DNA of 64,000 nucleotides. Source: Chlorops oryzae (lineage: Eukaryota; Arthropoda; Insecta; Diptera; Chloropidae). A program made the translations under genes and the position numbers. The DNA is taken from positions 12,318,663 through 12,382,662 of the forward strand of contig CM035808.1 of NCBI GenBank assembly GCA_020466095.1, read 5' to 3'. The notes under the pieces were generated by a model, which was not told the origin of the DNA, searched no databases, and saw nothing but the letters and a program-made list of their open reading frames with translations. This document shows, one piece after another, positions 46,136-58,854 of the stretch (positions are counted from its first letter, which is position 1; every line of letters starts with the position of its first letter).

Positions 46136-48050
46136 AAAAAGCTACGAAGAAAAGGCTTCTCACCTAATTCGGATAATTTGTCTTCGTCCCTGAAGGATAT
46201 TGATTTACATGACCGCATCCCTTTTATCTAATTTCACACATAATCCCTAATGTCTTCCACTTGAGAGAAGTTCAAATCCTTTTTTCCCCCTTTTTTTACT
46301 GTGATTACTTTTAACCCCACACGAACTACACAATTGTCGAAATTAACTGCATTCGCTCTACAATAGAGAAAATAAATTTTGAAAAAAAAACTCTTTCGAT
46401 TTATGCGTTTTTTATGCAAATACAAAAATCAGTGGCAGCAGCAAAAACGGTTTTATTTTTTTTTCATTCAAATTATCATTTGACAGAATTGCATTCAAAG
46501 GAGCGTAAGAACAGCAGCGATTTATTCCATTAATGCGTCTATCTGTCTGTCTGATTGTCTGACTGGCTGACTGGCTGCCTGCCTGGCGGTGACAGTACGA
46601 GTATGTGGCACTTCAAGTACATTTTGAACAATTTAATTATTGTCGCTAACGAACAACGCTCAACGGCAATTTCCCCATCATAGGCGAAATTGATGATAAA
46701 TGAACAAAACTGTGTGCAATTTGTGATAATAGTTCCACAAACAATTGTGAACATTCAGCGTTCGGTTAACCAAGTGTGAAATTATTTAAATTATCATTTA
46801 AGTGGTGCGCGTAAAAGGTGAAAAATTATCTAGACTTAAAATTAAAATCAAAATTAAAAAACATAAATAAAAAAAACAAACACAAATAAATAAATTCAAA
46901 TGACAAGACAGAGACACACGCACATATGCAGATACTGGAAATCGGGACGTGTGAAAGTTATGACCATTAATTGTGACATTTGCTTCGGCGGCAGCTGAAC
47001 TAAAAAAAATTTAAAAAAATAACACAAAAACAAAGGAAAGGGTGAAATTGTGAGTCCATCGAACAGGAAACAGCAGCTTACCTGTTAACATTTCCTTAAA
47101 GTGTGTGCTCGCACCGAAACTTTATTGGCAACCATTTTAAATGCAAAAGAATCCAATTCAATTTCGAGGCGTTTTAGAGAGAAAAAATAAAAAATAAAAA
47201 AAATTAATAATTGAAGGCAGACTCCGTTAATTCACAGAAGCTGTTGCCATTTCTTTTCTCTGCAAATCTTCGTTTGCATACACGTACGCCTTCTTCGCGA
47301 AGTCCTAACAACAACAACAAATAACAATAACTACAACTAGTAATCAAGCCATGAACTGCAAGTCAGTCTCTCAGGCACGAGCAACAGAACGATGGAACCT
47401 CTTACAGAGAATTATACTTTAATGAAGTTTAGCACGATTACTTGAATGTATTTATGTATGTTGCCGGTATGCATATTGATTTGCTTGTTGGATACAAAAT
47501 TGGTCGGTCATTTTGATATCGGACGCCATTTGAGAGGAGATCAATTCGAATATGGATCTTCATTGACGATCGATGTGTTTAATATGAAGCAAGGTGAAGG
47601 GAATCGATGTTCCTTCAGGTTAAAACAAAATTTAAGTGTTTTGAATCAAAGGATTTCTAAAATCGTAGCAAGATCCTTTAAGCTTATAACTATCAAACTA
47701 ATTTATTTTCCAATTATAAAAATGAAGCCTTTAATGTCAACCCTCAAATAGTCCCCAAGAAAAGTACAAGAAAAATATTTTGATTTTCGGCTAGCCGGGG
47801 AAGTCCCTCATATGTACGTTTTCTATTTAGTTAAGAGGTTGTTCCGATGCAAACGCATAAACTGTACCTCTTTTTTGGGATTTTGTTTCGTACGACAATA
47901 AAGTTCAATCATTTTAATTTTTTAATATATTTTTATTTGTAACTTAAACTACCTAAAACATTTTTTTAAATATTTTTTTTATTTTGTTAAAACAAGATCA
48001 GAACAAGTCGCTTGGGACGCGTCGGCGATTATGAGCTGTAACTATTTTAA
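46136..48050. other. Non-coding DNA
   Basis: It holds a (CTGT/CTGA)n tract at 46540-46586 and AT-rich unique-looking sequence. The 101-codon frame at 47446-47751 has mixed composition but no domain, promoter or splice context. Confidence 0.4.
46540..46586 (+). repeat. (CTGT/CTGA/CTGG)n tetranucleotide tract
   Basis: Imperfect CTGN tetramers. Confidence 0.85.
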
Positions 48051-48790
48051 GGGAGTTGTCTCATTGGGCAAAAATTTTGTTGCCATTTTTTGTTTGCATT
48101 TTTTTATAGCTTGGATATTTGAGAATATCGTGCCAAAAGGATTTTTTGAAATTCAAAATAGCTTAGAAGATATAGCCTTCTTTGTCGAGCAAGGTCTGCG
48201 CTAAAACGAGCAATTTTAGCGTTGCTTCAAACCTTAAACGCATTTATCTCGAAACCACTTTTTTTGAACTGGCTGACACGATTTCTCTAGTCCAACTGGA
48301 CCGATTTTAATGAAACAAAGTGGAATCAGAGCAGAATTGTCACCATTATGACGTGAACCTGAATCATAATTTTAACAAATTTTTTACTATTTTTTTTTTC
48401 ACACTGAACTACAAAAAATATACCAAAATTGATGTGTCATTTTTCAATGGACGACATTTTGTTAAAAAAAATTCCAAAATTATGTTGGAGGTTCACGCCA
48501 TAATGACATCTATAGTGATTATAACCCTGTTTTTCTTTTTCATTCCGGACAACTTTGAGACCTGGAATCGTGGCAGCCAGCACTAAACCTTTTTTTTGAG
48601 CATTTACTTTGACGGCAGAGAAAATTTTGAACCGCCCTCACATAAAAAAATGAAGTGATACTTTATTAACTTCCATTCATTCTTAACATAAAAAAAAGCA
48701 AAATTGAATAAGCTCTTTTCATATTCTGTGAGAAATCTTTTTAAAAAAGGTCCAAAAACAGCTTCGCCAATGGGTTGTCTCATGCCTTAT
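48051..48790 (+). mobile_element. TTAA MITE, copy C (old)
   Basis: It starts after TTAA (48047-48050) with GGGAGTTGTCTCATTGGGCA and keeps the full internal order of copies A and B: AAGGATTTTTTGAAATTC, GATATAGCCTTCTTTGTCGA, GCGCTAAAACGAG, TTTATCTCGAAACCAC, AACAAAGTGGAATC, and GGTCCAAAAA near the right end. The right terminus is worn. Internal inverted arms are present with sequence different from A and B (see findings). Confidence 0.75.
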
Positions 48791-49917
48791 TGCTTTTAAT
48801 GCTATTTCGGTCTGATTTTATCACAGTATATTCTCAATAGATTTAGCTCTCGAAATTTTCATTTCTTCAGAATAATGCCTCAAAAGCCTCACTATAGTGC
48901 CAACTATAGCTCACTTTTCCGTTCATTATTTTCACACTGACCTGGCCCAATGTGCTCTTAACGCTCGCCAACCAACAATGAATCGTTTCGTAAACATCAA
49001 AGCCATTCGAGTGGATAAATGTTCGAAAAACTGTGGAATAATGAGATAAACGCGAAAAATTAGCGAATTGTAGAAATTGCATGCGTTGTTAGGTTCCACC
49101 TCTCGGTGGAGAGATGGCATTAGTGGTATATGTATAGATTTTTTTTTTGTTCCTCTTAATCCAATCACGCAGATGCCCTGCATTCGGAAATTGCAGTTGC
49201 TTGGGCGAAATTACGAAGCCCTCCTATTGAACGGCATGGCCGATAAGACATTGTTGGCGTTGTGTCGTTACTGTGAGTGAGTGCCCTATTATTTTGCATA
49301 TACGTATTCTCTTCGTTATTCCTTTTAAAGAGGAATTCGATTCAAATTACGCAAATTGCTGCTGTTCGTGCCTCATTCCGGCAGCTGTACTCCTCCCATT
49401 GTAAACGAAAACGTTTTTAGGCTTTTTACAAAAATATTTTTTAATGAACAACGAAGTAACATTTTGGGGCGGGGAAACAGGATGGTTTCAAGGATGATTT
49501 TTTTTTAATTGCACAGAGACCTGTGGGTCTATGCATTATACTTATATGTTTTCGTTATGGCGAAACTTAGACTCCATCGGAGGTTTATGGAGCTCAAATT
49601 TGGATTTCTGGACTCGGAAAATACATTGTAAGCATAGTGACAATCCCGGATCTGACACTATTCTGTTGTGGGGCTGTGTTACTTCAGATTTTCTTCTTAC
49701 GTTGTGGGTGATGAAGGGTTAAAGTGTAATTTCGAATCTTATAATTGGGTGATTTAGATAATAAGCTTGTTTTCTGCTACCATATTTGAATTTCGAGAAC
49801 TTCTATTGATCTAACGAAGGACTTGAGGTCATTTCATTTTGCTTGATCCTCTTCTCTGCTTTTATCGCTTAAAGCAGGATTCTCCCATAAGTAAAACATA
49901 AGAGGGAGATCAGTTAA

Positions 49918-50651
49918 GGGGGTCTTCTCATTGAGCAACTTTTTTTTTCGACTTTTTTTTTTACATTTATTTATAGCTTGGGTAGTTGTGAATATGCCCC
50001 TAAAAGGATTTTTTGAAATTCGAAATAGTTTAGAGGATATAGCCTTCTTTGTCGAGCAAGATCTGCGCTAAAACGAGTAATTTTTGCGTTGCTTCAAACT
50101 TTAAACGCGTTTATCTCGAAACCACGTTTTTCGAACTGGCGGCCATGATATCTCCAGTTCAACTGAACCGATTTTCATGAAACAAAGTGGAATCGGCGCA
50201 GAATTGTCACCATTCTCGGGTGAACCTCGACCATAATTTAAAAAAATTTTTTACTATTTTTTTTTACACTAAACTACAAAAAAAAAGCCCGAAATTGAAA
50301 TTTTTTTTTGAATGGCCGCCATTTTGTCAAAAAAAATCACAAAATTAAGCTTGAGGTTCACCCGAGAATTACATCTATACTGATTATAACCCCGTTTTTT
50401 TTTTCCATTTCGGACGCTCCGGAGACCCGGAATCGTGGCCGCCGTGACGGCACCTTTTTTTTTCACCACCAACTTTGAAGTCTCATTACTTTTTGAACAG
50501 CCCACGTATCGAGACAAAAAATTTTTTTTTATTTACTTTGAACCTTTTGTAATACAATAAATAAAAAAAGTTTTCATTTATTCTTTGCGTTTTCAAATAA
50601 GATTTTTTTTAAAAAGGGTCCAAAAAACGGGTTTTCAATGAGAAGACCCCC
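49918..50651 (+). mobile_element. TTAA MITE, copy A
   Basis: 734 bp flanked by TTAA on both sides (49914-49917 and 50652-50655). The terminal inverted repeat is GGGGGTCTTCTCATTGA at left, with its complement at right. An internal 17-bp inverted repeat with GGTTCACCCGAGAAT arms lies in the middle. TTAA duplications are typical of piggyBac and Kolobok transposons; the ends do not settle which. No transposase frame. About 730 bp of near identity with copy B indicates recent spread. Confidence 0.9.
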
Positions 50652-50655
50652 TTAA

Positions 50656-51994
50656 GATCAGCCAAAATGATGTTTAAAAAATGATCAGGTATAATGTATA
50701 CGTCACGAACCCATCAAATATCAGCTCTTGATGTTGTTTCGTCAACTTTTCAACATAAACTGAGCCAAGATCGTATGCAAAACGCATCCGCTATGATTTT
50801 TTCCCTGTAATTTCCCTGTGACACTCCTCAATAGATCCCTAATGTTGACAAAATCGTGCTCTTTTTTAACCCATTTGCTACTAATTTTTATTTAAACTTC
50901 CCACATTTGAAGTGCAATTCGTATTTGGCGGAGAACTGATAGGGCTCCCTCCTTTTAAGAAGGAATTAACTTGAAAATCGAGTCATGAGCCTAAATCTAC
51001 TTTAATTTTGAACTAAAAAAAAATGAACTCCCCCTTAATAATAGTCTGGATTGCACCCCTGGTGAACTATTGAAGCAAACTCCCAGCTCGGGCGTGGATG
51101 TGTCGTTTTCTTCTTTGGTTTCCATTTTTCGCGGAACGTTTGGTGTAGCCACACTGAACCAAGCAACCAACCATTGAAGCAAAAGATCTCCTTTCAATAC
51201 CGCCTTTAAATGATGATGATTCAAGCATCCAAGAAATTAGCTGAAGACTCAACATTCTTACATCCCTTTCCGAAAGCAATTGGTTGGAGCGATAAAAAAA
51301 AGATTATATATCAATCGTTAACCACATTAGATTCAAGCGTTCGAAAGTCTCATTCTCTCAAAAGCTTTCAAGTACTCCTGACGTAAATGGTCGAACAAAA
51401 CTACTAACGAGGTGGCATAATCATGACCACAAGGCCAACCACAACACAGCGATCGGATTAGAGCAAACAGAAAAATGTAATAAAATCGGCTTTAAATGCT
51501 TTTGATAATTTCCCTGAAAGAGATTTTGTCATTAGGAAAGTATTGTTCGTTGGATTGTGATACAATTGACTGCCAAGATTCGATTGTTGCGCTTTCACGA
51601 ACACATCCATTCCTTTTCTTCTTCTTTATTTTTTTTTATATTTTTATTTGTTTCCTTTACTGATCTCTGCTCCTCATGATACATTGATTCATTGAGTTTT
51701 CTCTTCATCAATGAATAACTCGTTCACAGCTTGATTCTATGTTCGAGATTTTGCTGCGTAATCTGTGTTAAGTGGTTCATCCCAACTGCCAGCTTCCAGC
51801 GAAGGCGACTCTTCGGAGGGGGAAAAAAAATTCTGTGATCTGCCGCCGAGAGGCGTTCATACCGCAAAGAAATGTTTTTCATTCATTCATTTTAAGTCAA
51901 TATTTATTTATTTGTTTTTCTGATTTTTATTTTAAATATTTGTGAATAAACGTCTTCGAGCAGTGCTTCCGAGCCAGCGGTCCGCGGACATATA
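50656..51994. other. Non-coding DNA
   Basis: Unique-looking AT-rich sequence. Overlapping - strand frames at 50997-51279 show no domain. Confidence 0.4.
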
Positions 51995-52130
51995 CAGTGT
52001 AATATCTCTGTGCGGACACTCCTCTTAAGCGGACAATTTTTGGGAATATTCTTGGGTTTCTGCTTCTCAAATAGCTTCTTCTTGAGCGGACATATTTTCC
52101 GGTCCCGTAGGTGTCCACTTAAGTACACTC
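51995..52130. mobile_element. 136-bp pogo/Tigger-like MITE
   Basis: CAGTGTAATATCTCTGTGCG at left and a GTGTCCACTTAAGTACACTC right end lie between TA dinucleotides (51993-51994 and 52131-52132). GCGGACA appears three times, once per block. TA duplication and CAGTGTA-type ends fit the pogo branch of Tc1/mariner. This copy is uninterrupted and shows what the copy at 14577-15843 looked like before insertion. Confidence 0.65.
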
Positions 52131-52249
52131 TAAACTAAAAACCTCCCAAAAGATCAACCCAAAACAGTTCAAGATTTATGAAAAAAATTATTTTAAAGTC
52201 CATGAGGAAAAAAAACAGCTTTCGATGGTCGATCAGAATTAATGTTTAA

Positions 52250-52979
52250 GGGGGTCTTCTCATTGAGCAACTTTTTTTTTCGACTTTTTTTTTTGCATTT
52301 ATTTATAGCTTGGGTAGTTGTGAATATGCCCCTAAAAGGATTTTTTGAAATTCGAAATAGTTTAGAGGATATAGCCTTCTTTGTCGAGCAAGATCTGCGC
52401 TAAAACGAGTAATTTTTGCGTTGCTTCAAACTTTAAACGCGTTTATCTCGAAACCACGTTTTTCGAACTGGCGGCCATGATATCTCCAGTTCAACTGAAC
52501 CGATTTTCATGAAACAAAGTGGAATCGACGCAGAATTGTTACCATTCTCGGGTGAACCTCGACCATAATTTTTAAAAATTTTTTACTATTTTTTTTTTTA
52601 CACTAAACTACAAAAAAAGCCCGAAATTGAAATTTTTTTTGAATGGCCGCCATTTTGTCAAAAAAAAATCACAAAATTAAGCTTGAGGTTCACCCGAGAA
52701 TTACATCTATACTGATTATAACCCCGTTTTTTTTCCATTTCGGACGCTCCGGAGACCCGGAATCGTGGCCGCCGTGACGGCACCTTTTTTTCACCACCAA
52801 TTTTGAAGTCTCATTACTTTTTGAACAGCCCACGTATCGAGGCAAAAAAATTTTTTTTATTTACTTTGAACCTTTTGTAATACAATAAATAAAAAAAGTT
52901 TTCAATTATTCTTTGCGTTTTCAAATAAGAATTTTTTTAAAAAGGGTCCAAAAAACGGGTTTTCAATGAGAAGGCCCCC
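52250..52979 (+). mobile_element. TTAA MITE, copy B
   Basis: 730 bp, nearly identical to copy A with a few substitutions and poly-T length changes. The left flank is TTAA (52246-52249) and the right flank TCAA (52980-52983), a one-base decay of the duplication. Same terminal and internal inverted repeats as copy A. Confidence 0.9.
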
Positions 52980-53084
52980 TCAAGAACCGCTGTCTTTGAG
53001 AAAAGAGCGAAATTTTTTGTTCCTTGCGGTTCTGATCTGAGATTGTTTTTGTTTCTATATTTTTGCGTTTTGTATTTTTTATTT

Positions 53085-53152
53085 TTACCCACACCTCATG
53101 AGCAGGAGCATGAGCGAATCCGAAAAGAGTTAAACAAGGGTTAAGAAGAAGA
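53085..53152 (-). repeat. Dispersed repeat R2, fragment
   Basis: The complement of the left end of R2: CCCACACCTCATGAGCAGGA, then GCATGAGCGAATCCGAAAAG and GGGTTAAGAAGAAG. Only about 65 bp remain. Confidence 0.55.
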
Positions 53153-54250
53153 GAAGAGATTTCTTTTTATCTTAAGCAATTAAGGACAGCAATCATGTTG
53201 AAAGCTTCTTGTGGAATATTTTTATGTTGAAATGGAAGATAAAAATTAATAATTATTTATTCATTTTCTACATAATTTTGTTTATGTCCAGTCATTTAAT
53301 AACATTTCAATCATCACGAACTTTCTTCTTCCACTTCATCCACACGCACATTTCCAATCCGTTAAAATCCATAAAAGCCTTTCTATTGCACAGTAGCACT
53401 AAAATTAGCTACACTCAAAAAAATCTTTGATTGACGAATTGCCTCACAAGCTGCCGCTTTTCGGCTTTAATGACTCTCCGATCAATGCAAATTATCTTCT
53501 AAAGTCACATTCGAATCGATCAAGAGAGAGAGAGAGAGGAGGGGAAAAAAAGGCTGATGCCGCCTCATTACAGATGCTGTAGGCACTTCGAGATCATATA
53601 TGATATCTATGAATATTATTTTATTTTTTATGGACAATTTTGCATTTCATTAATCTCTGCATCGTTCCCTTTTCAATTAAGCTTGATTTTTTCTTCGCTT
53701 ATGACTATTCATTTTCCATTCCCTATTTAATGGGAATAGCTTTTATACTTGTTTGGAAACTTAAGTAGGCTTTTAAAAACTTTCAAGCTACTGTTTGACG
53801 CATAAAAACTTCGTTAAATATTCCTTGAGGGCCCGAAATGATTATGCGTTTGTACCGTCATCAATAGTGCCACCGTGATGGGGGCCCCATTCGCGGCCGT
53901 TTAAATGGCTTTTTTGATTTATAAAAATTATGAAATAACTATAATTAATGATTTTAAACGTTTTTCTCTCTTTTTTTTCGAATGAAATTAACAAAATTGA
54001 CAAGCATTTATAAACGATTTTTTAATACCACTGGACCGAAGAGTCTTCAAGGTTTTCTTAATAATTTGGAGCCGTTTTTTTCTCTTCTTTTTTTTCGCTT
54101 TTTGTCGATACCAAAGCAATGCGTGATCGTTGGTGGCATCGAAATAAAAATTCCCTTTTATTAGTTTAAGCTTCTTTGGAAAACAAAATCGAGAGAATTT
54201 TGGCTTAGAACTTAATTGTGGAAATAGATTCTCTGAATCGCGATTAGGAA
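53153..54250. other. Non-coding DNA
   Basis: AT-rich with a (GA)n patch at 53525-53538. No gene is supported. Confidence 0.45.
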
Positions 54251-54374
54251 CAGTATTCCCCGCTTATATGCACGCAAACTTGTGTCATTTGCCTTACATT
54301 TTAATACAAGAAGCCCCGATTATAAGCACTATTTTTCGTGCATTTTTTACGGTCCCTATATCCGAGGAATACTG
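54251..54374. mobile_element. 124-bp pogo/Tigger-like MITE
   Basis: CAGTATTCCCCGCTTATA at left; the complement of the right end is CAGTATTCCTCGGATATA, so 14 of 18 positions match. The right flank is TA (54375-54376) but the left is AA, so the duplication has decayed or is absent. CAGTATTCCTCG-type ends resemble pogo/Tigger elements. Confidence 0.6.
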
Positions 54375-54389
54375 TACTCGCATTCCAAT

Positions 54390-54830
54390 TTCTGAGCGCC
54401 AGTTTCGAATGGCTTTGGGAGCGAAAGCAAGAGGCGAAACGTAGTCCTGCATATGTTATAATTGACCTGCGAGGGGAACCATTTATGGTTTACGGGCATG
54501 GAACCCGTGGCTCTAGCCACAGTTTAACAGTACTGAAGGGAGTGTGTGGTAGTGCTGCTTTACATCATGAAAGGTTGACGATATGACCTTTAACATGATA
54601 CAGCAGGGACCAAGGGCCCCACGGTCTGATTAATCTTGCCTGGTCTTTGGGAAGGCCCCTTTTTAGAAGTCTCGCTGGGGCTTTGGTTGTTGATGAGGTG
54701 ACGATGGCACCGAATCTTGAGGCTATACCTACTCCTGCATGAGACAAAATTGGTACACTGTATGTAGGTATATGCAGTGGAACACTTACAAGGTCTAGTG
54801 ATGCCCACATCGGCCTATACAGACTTAAAA
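54390..54830. other. Unexplained GC-richer block
   Basis: A sharp-edged stretch of near-balanced composition between two MITEs. It contains the palindrome GTGGCTCTAGCCAC (54508-54521). Open frames exist on both strands (54338-54586 +, 54565-54810 -), none with a domain I recognise. It may be a piece of an old retroelement or another mobile sequence. Confidence 0.4.
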
Positions 54831-54841
54831 TTTCTTATATA

Positions 54842-55064
54842 CAGCCCTATTCTATATTCTGTTCTTTGGGAGTTCCCAAAAAATGTTTCCCCAAGAAAGG
54901 GAGTAATCTTAGCGTCAATCGAAGGAAAACTTGTATGACCTTTGCTTAAGAATGTTCGAAATTCTTGGTCCCTTTATATTCCTTTCCCAATTTGCTTATA
55001 ATGGGAGAATTTTCTTGAAATCTACAGGGAAAAATTCCCCGGGAAAAAACTTAGAATCGGGCTG
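54842..55064. mobile_element. 223-bp CAGCCC-terminus MITE
   Basis: The ends are CAGCCCTATTCTA and the complement of TAGAATCGGGCTG, 13 bp with one mismatch. Inner blocks TTTCCC/TTCCCCGGGAAA are inverted approximate partners. ATA borders both ends (54839-54841 and 55065-55067), which may be a 3-bp duplication. Fragments occur at 13685-13790 and 27672-27830. The superfamily is not assigned. Confidence 0.6.
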
Positions 55065-55609
55065 ATAATGTCATATGCGATGAACAACTTTCTAAAATCA
55101 TAAAAAATTTATTTTTTCAATGAATATTTTTAAAATATTCGAGCTTAAACCGCATGAGGCATCCACGATTGGCGGATGTGGCCATATCTCGTCACTTCGT
55201 GACTTTGACTCATCAGCGCCTTTGGAAAGCCTAAAGACTTTTCAATTCTTGAAGCATCTCAAATACAACCAAATTTTGAAGCTTCTGAGAATTATAGCGC
55301 ACAGCCTGAAAGCTGATGGCTTATAAAAAATTATTATGTATTTAATTCACATCTGCCTCCCATTGTAGTTCGTTGAACCCATATATTCCCATAGATGATT
55401 GACCTTGTTGACAAAACCTACATTGCTTTCCCAACGAGCGAACTCAATGGAGAGTTAAACATGCGGAAAATGCTCATAACTGCCTTTATTTCCCGATCCG
55501 ACTTTAACTTCAACTTCAACTTAGTTATATACACCTGAAACTATAATTTTCATTTTTTATTTTTTTTTTTTTTTTTGCCGAGCTGTCAAATAGCTTTTCA
55601 CGCATGTCT

Positions 55610-55621
55610 ACGCATGCGCAG
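55610..55621. promoter_or_regulatory. NRF-1/Ewg-type ACGCATGCGCAG
   Basis: A ten-base core CGCATGCGCA, as in the pair at 2246-2306, here next to a poly-T tract as at 2221-2239. Confidence 0.25.
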
Positions 55622-56675
55622 CAAGAAAAAAAAACGCATTGCGTTCTGAAACGTTTTTCTAAATTGCATTTCAAAGCTCTCTACTCCAATTTGGCAGAAG
55701 TCTCGTGTGCACTCACGCATTAAAATTATGGCAATGATGCAATTTTTTTTTTTTTTTGCAACAACAAATTGCGTGCCAGTTTTTTTTCTATATTAACGAG
55801 GAAGCATTGATCCAGTGGCTGGTTGTTAGTTCATTGAGACCTCAAACACTTGAAACTGAAAGGTATTACTTACTTGTATGACAATTTAGCTTTTTCATAA
55901 TTCATTTTTATTCCCAGACCACAAAAAAAAATATAAAAAAATAACTCCGACCTCCCAGTCCTGTATTCTTTTTTTTAACGTACATTTCATTGTGCGTGAC
56001 ATGGGTCTGCAGACTGCCATTATAAAATATACCCTGCCTGCTGTTATCGCTAGACTACGCACAGTAATGATTGCTTTTGCAATAATACATAAAAAAAAAA
56101 TTATTGAGAAAGGAATTTCATAAATTTGCCAATTATCGATTTCCAGGACTATGAAAAAAGTGTTAAAAAATTTGTATCCACCGCACAAGTATAGCCTCAA
56201 CGATTAGTGGGGATAATCGAACCAGTAACTCTAGCGTAACAAAAGTATTCCCATTCCCCTTTTTCACGGTAATTTCAGATCATCAAATAAACTTGGAGCA
56301 ATATTCTTACCTAAACATCCGAGGGACTCTCCCTCCATTTATCAAAACCACAGAAACGTAATCATTCACATGGAGGTACATCATCCAAGCCATAGACAAA
56401 CTCACTCACAAAAAAATATTTTAAAAAAATCCAAAATAAATCGAAGGGATCTGGCCTCTTCTAACCCTTTCACTTGATTAGAAAATTTAGAGAATAATTT
56501 TTCTCCCCCTTCTTCTCCTTGTAACTGCGTGTTTGATTTAAGCGGCATTTAACACATGAAAGTAGAAATACCTGAACGATGCGATCCGAAAGTCCCACCA
56601 ATCGACCAAACTGAAAGGCCGCGCTAATAATTATTTCACCGCCAATCGTTTCTCTACGAGAACTTTGGGTCAACA

Positions 56676-56702
56676 AGTCAGTCAGTCAGTCAGTCAGTCA
56701 GT
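56676..56702 (+). repeat. (CAGT)n microsatellite
   Basis: Six to seven CAGT units. Confidence 0.9.
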
Positions 56703-56802
56703 AAGGGAAGCCAGTCGCGCTTCGGACGATCGTTGAGCGCATTTAAAACCTTTTAAGTCATCATCAACGCCCATTTTTAAGCGCATATTAAGCTGCGCCA
56801 AC

Positions 56803-56868
56803 AGTGGCGTATATATATGTACCTATGTGTATATATATGCACCTATGTATATATGTATATGCGAGTAA
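56803..56868 (+). repeat. ATGTAT/ATATAT-rich tract with CACCTATGT units
   Basis: TATATATGTACCTATGTGTA-like units recur about every 22 bases. Confidence 0.7.
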
Positions 56869-57600
56869 AGTATGCCCATGCCGAAAAAAAGGTAGCAACG
56901 TTAAGGCGCCACCCAGACGCCGGCCGGAAATAATGCCTTTGCCATTGGCGGCTTCTGTGATCGAGAGCGAGAAGACGTCTAGATGCGTCTATGTTGTAAT
57001 TTTTTTTTTGTAAAAAGAATCGGGAGAAAAATCCCATGCGAGTTATTAATTACGTGTAATGGTCTCGATTTGTATTTTCATAATCGTTACAAAAGTCCCA
57101 GAGTTGTTGAGCTCCTTGACTAATTTCAAATTCACTTGGGCACTCGTAGGTGTTGCTTTGTGGCTTTCTTTCCTTTCGCCTTCGACGTTGCCTTTGGTTG
57201 CGTGCGACGTCATTCGTATTGCATGTTTCTTGCTTTGACAGGATTAATATCAAAGCCAATTAAATGTGGACGACTGTGGAAATTGTAAAATTTTGGGTTC
57301 CATTTCCTGTTTGAAAAATTTGAAAGAATTAGATGAAAGCGGTTAGATTGGAGGTGAATATTAATCGGACATCAATTAGAGAAACTTCATTAGAAGACCT
57401 TAAAACGTTACAGAAAAGGAACGGGTTTTTACCTATTAAGAGGATGATAACTTCATGAGCATCGAAATTATTCAAGGACCTTGTTCCTTAACGAGGTTTT
57501 CTTTTGTCAAAATAAATTAATTTAAATGGAAGCTCACAATTCGAAAATGTTCAGGGATTTTCCTAGGGAAAGATTTCATGAATTCCGGAGACAGGAAAAT

Positions 57601-58519
57601 CACAGATTTTAGCCTCATTCATCAATCTCTCTCTATCTCTCTCTCTCTCTTGTTGTCTTTTTCTTGTTAGGTTTCTCTTGCTGTTTATCTTTTGATCTCT
57701 TTCGCACTTTGTTCCCGCTAAATAATTATATCTTAATCGAGGTCTCATCTTCGACATCAATTAGGACTTTTCACTAGAAGACTCTTTCGTTACAGAAGAC
57801 GGTCTTCTACCTCATCTCATCATCTCTCTCTCATCTCTCTCTCTCTCTTGTTCACTCTTTTCTTCCTCCCACGGAAAAGTAGATATTGTAAACGAGCGAG
57901 GTAATCGATCAACACATGTCTACCACTTTACCCGCAGTCGATCGAAAATTAATCACGCGATTTGCCTCATTGAAAATTCTTCGTTACCTCTTTCCTTCTT
58001 CTTTGTTGAAGAATTCTATGACTGTACCCTCTCATCAAAAAGTCTACTTGATCTTCGCACTTGTGGCTAATATCATTTTTCTCGCTTCTCCTTATCCTCT
58101 CTTTCTTCAAGCTTCTCCTTTTACTCCTTTCATCTCTATGCATCTCTCTCTACTAGTCATCATGTCACAAACTCTCCCGCTTCTCTCTTCTCTCTTTATT
58201 CACTCTCCCTTTCTCTTCTCTTTGTTCACTCTCTCGCTCTTTCTCTCTCTTGTTCACTCTCTCGCTCTTTTTCTCTCTTGTTCCCTCTCTTCGTTTTTCT
58301 CTCTCTTCTCTCTCTCTTGTTCACTCTCTCGCTTTTTCTCTCCTTCTCTCTCTTGTTCACTCTCACGCTTTTTCTCTCCTTCTCTCTCTTGTTCACTCTC
58401 TCGCCTTTCTCTCTCTTGTACACCTCTCTCTTTCTCTCTCTTTCTCTCTTCTCCTCTTTTCTCTCTTTCCCCTTTCTCTCTCTTCTTCTCTCTTCTCTCT
58501 CTTTCTCTCTCTTCTCTAC

Positions 58520-58551
<32 letters not shown>

Positions 58552-58819
58552 CTCTCTTTCTCTCTCTTCTCTTCTCTTCTTCTCTCTCTTCTTTCTCTCT
58601 CTTTCTCTCTCTTTCTTCTCTCTTTCTCTCTTCTTTCTCTCTCTTTCTCTCTCTTTCTTTCTCTCTCTTTCTCTCTCTTTCTCTCTCTTTCTCTCTCTTT
58701 CTCTCTTCTCTCTCTTCTCTCTCTTTCTCTCTCTTTCTCTCTCTCTTTCTCTCTTCTCTCTCTTTTCTCTCTTTTCTCTCTCTTTCACTCTCTTTCTCTG
58801 TCTCTCTCTTATATCTCTA

Positions 58820-58854
<35 letters not shown>

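Larger units (their letters stand above)
55065..57600. other. Non-coding DNA
   Basis: Poly-T runs at 55561-55576 and 55741-55757; an NRF-1-type ACGCATGCGCAG at 55610-55621; a (CAGT)n run and an AT-dinucleotide tract listed separately. The 101-codon frame at 55895-56200 (-) shows no domain. Confidence 0.45.

Noticed and set aside
50929..50952. GGCGGAGAACTGATAGGGC resembles miR-184 (13-base core match)
   Set aside because: miR-184 is normally perfectly conserved in flies; here bases are missing at both sides of the core and no complementary arm lies within 80 bases on either side.
56205..56240. B-box-like GGTTCGATTATCC on the - strand
   Set aside because: One base too many in the loop, no A box at suitable distance and no paired acceptor stem.
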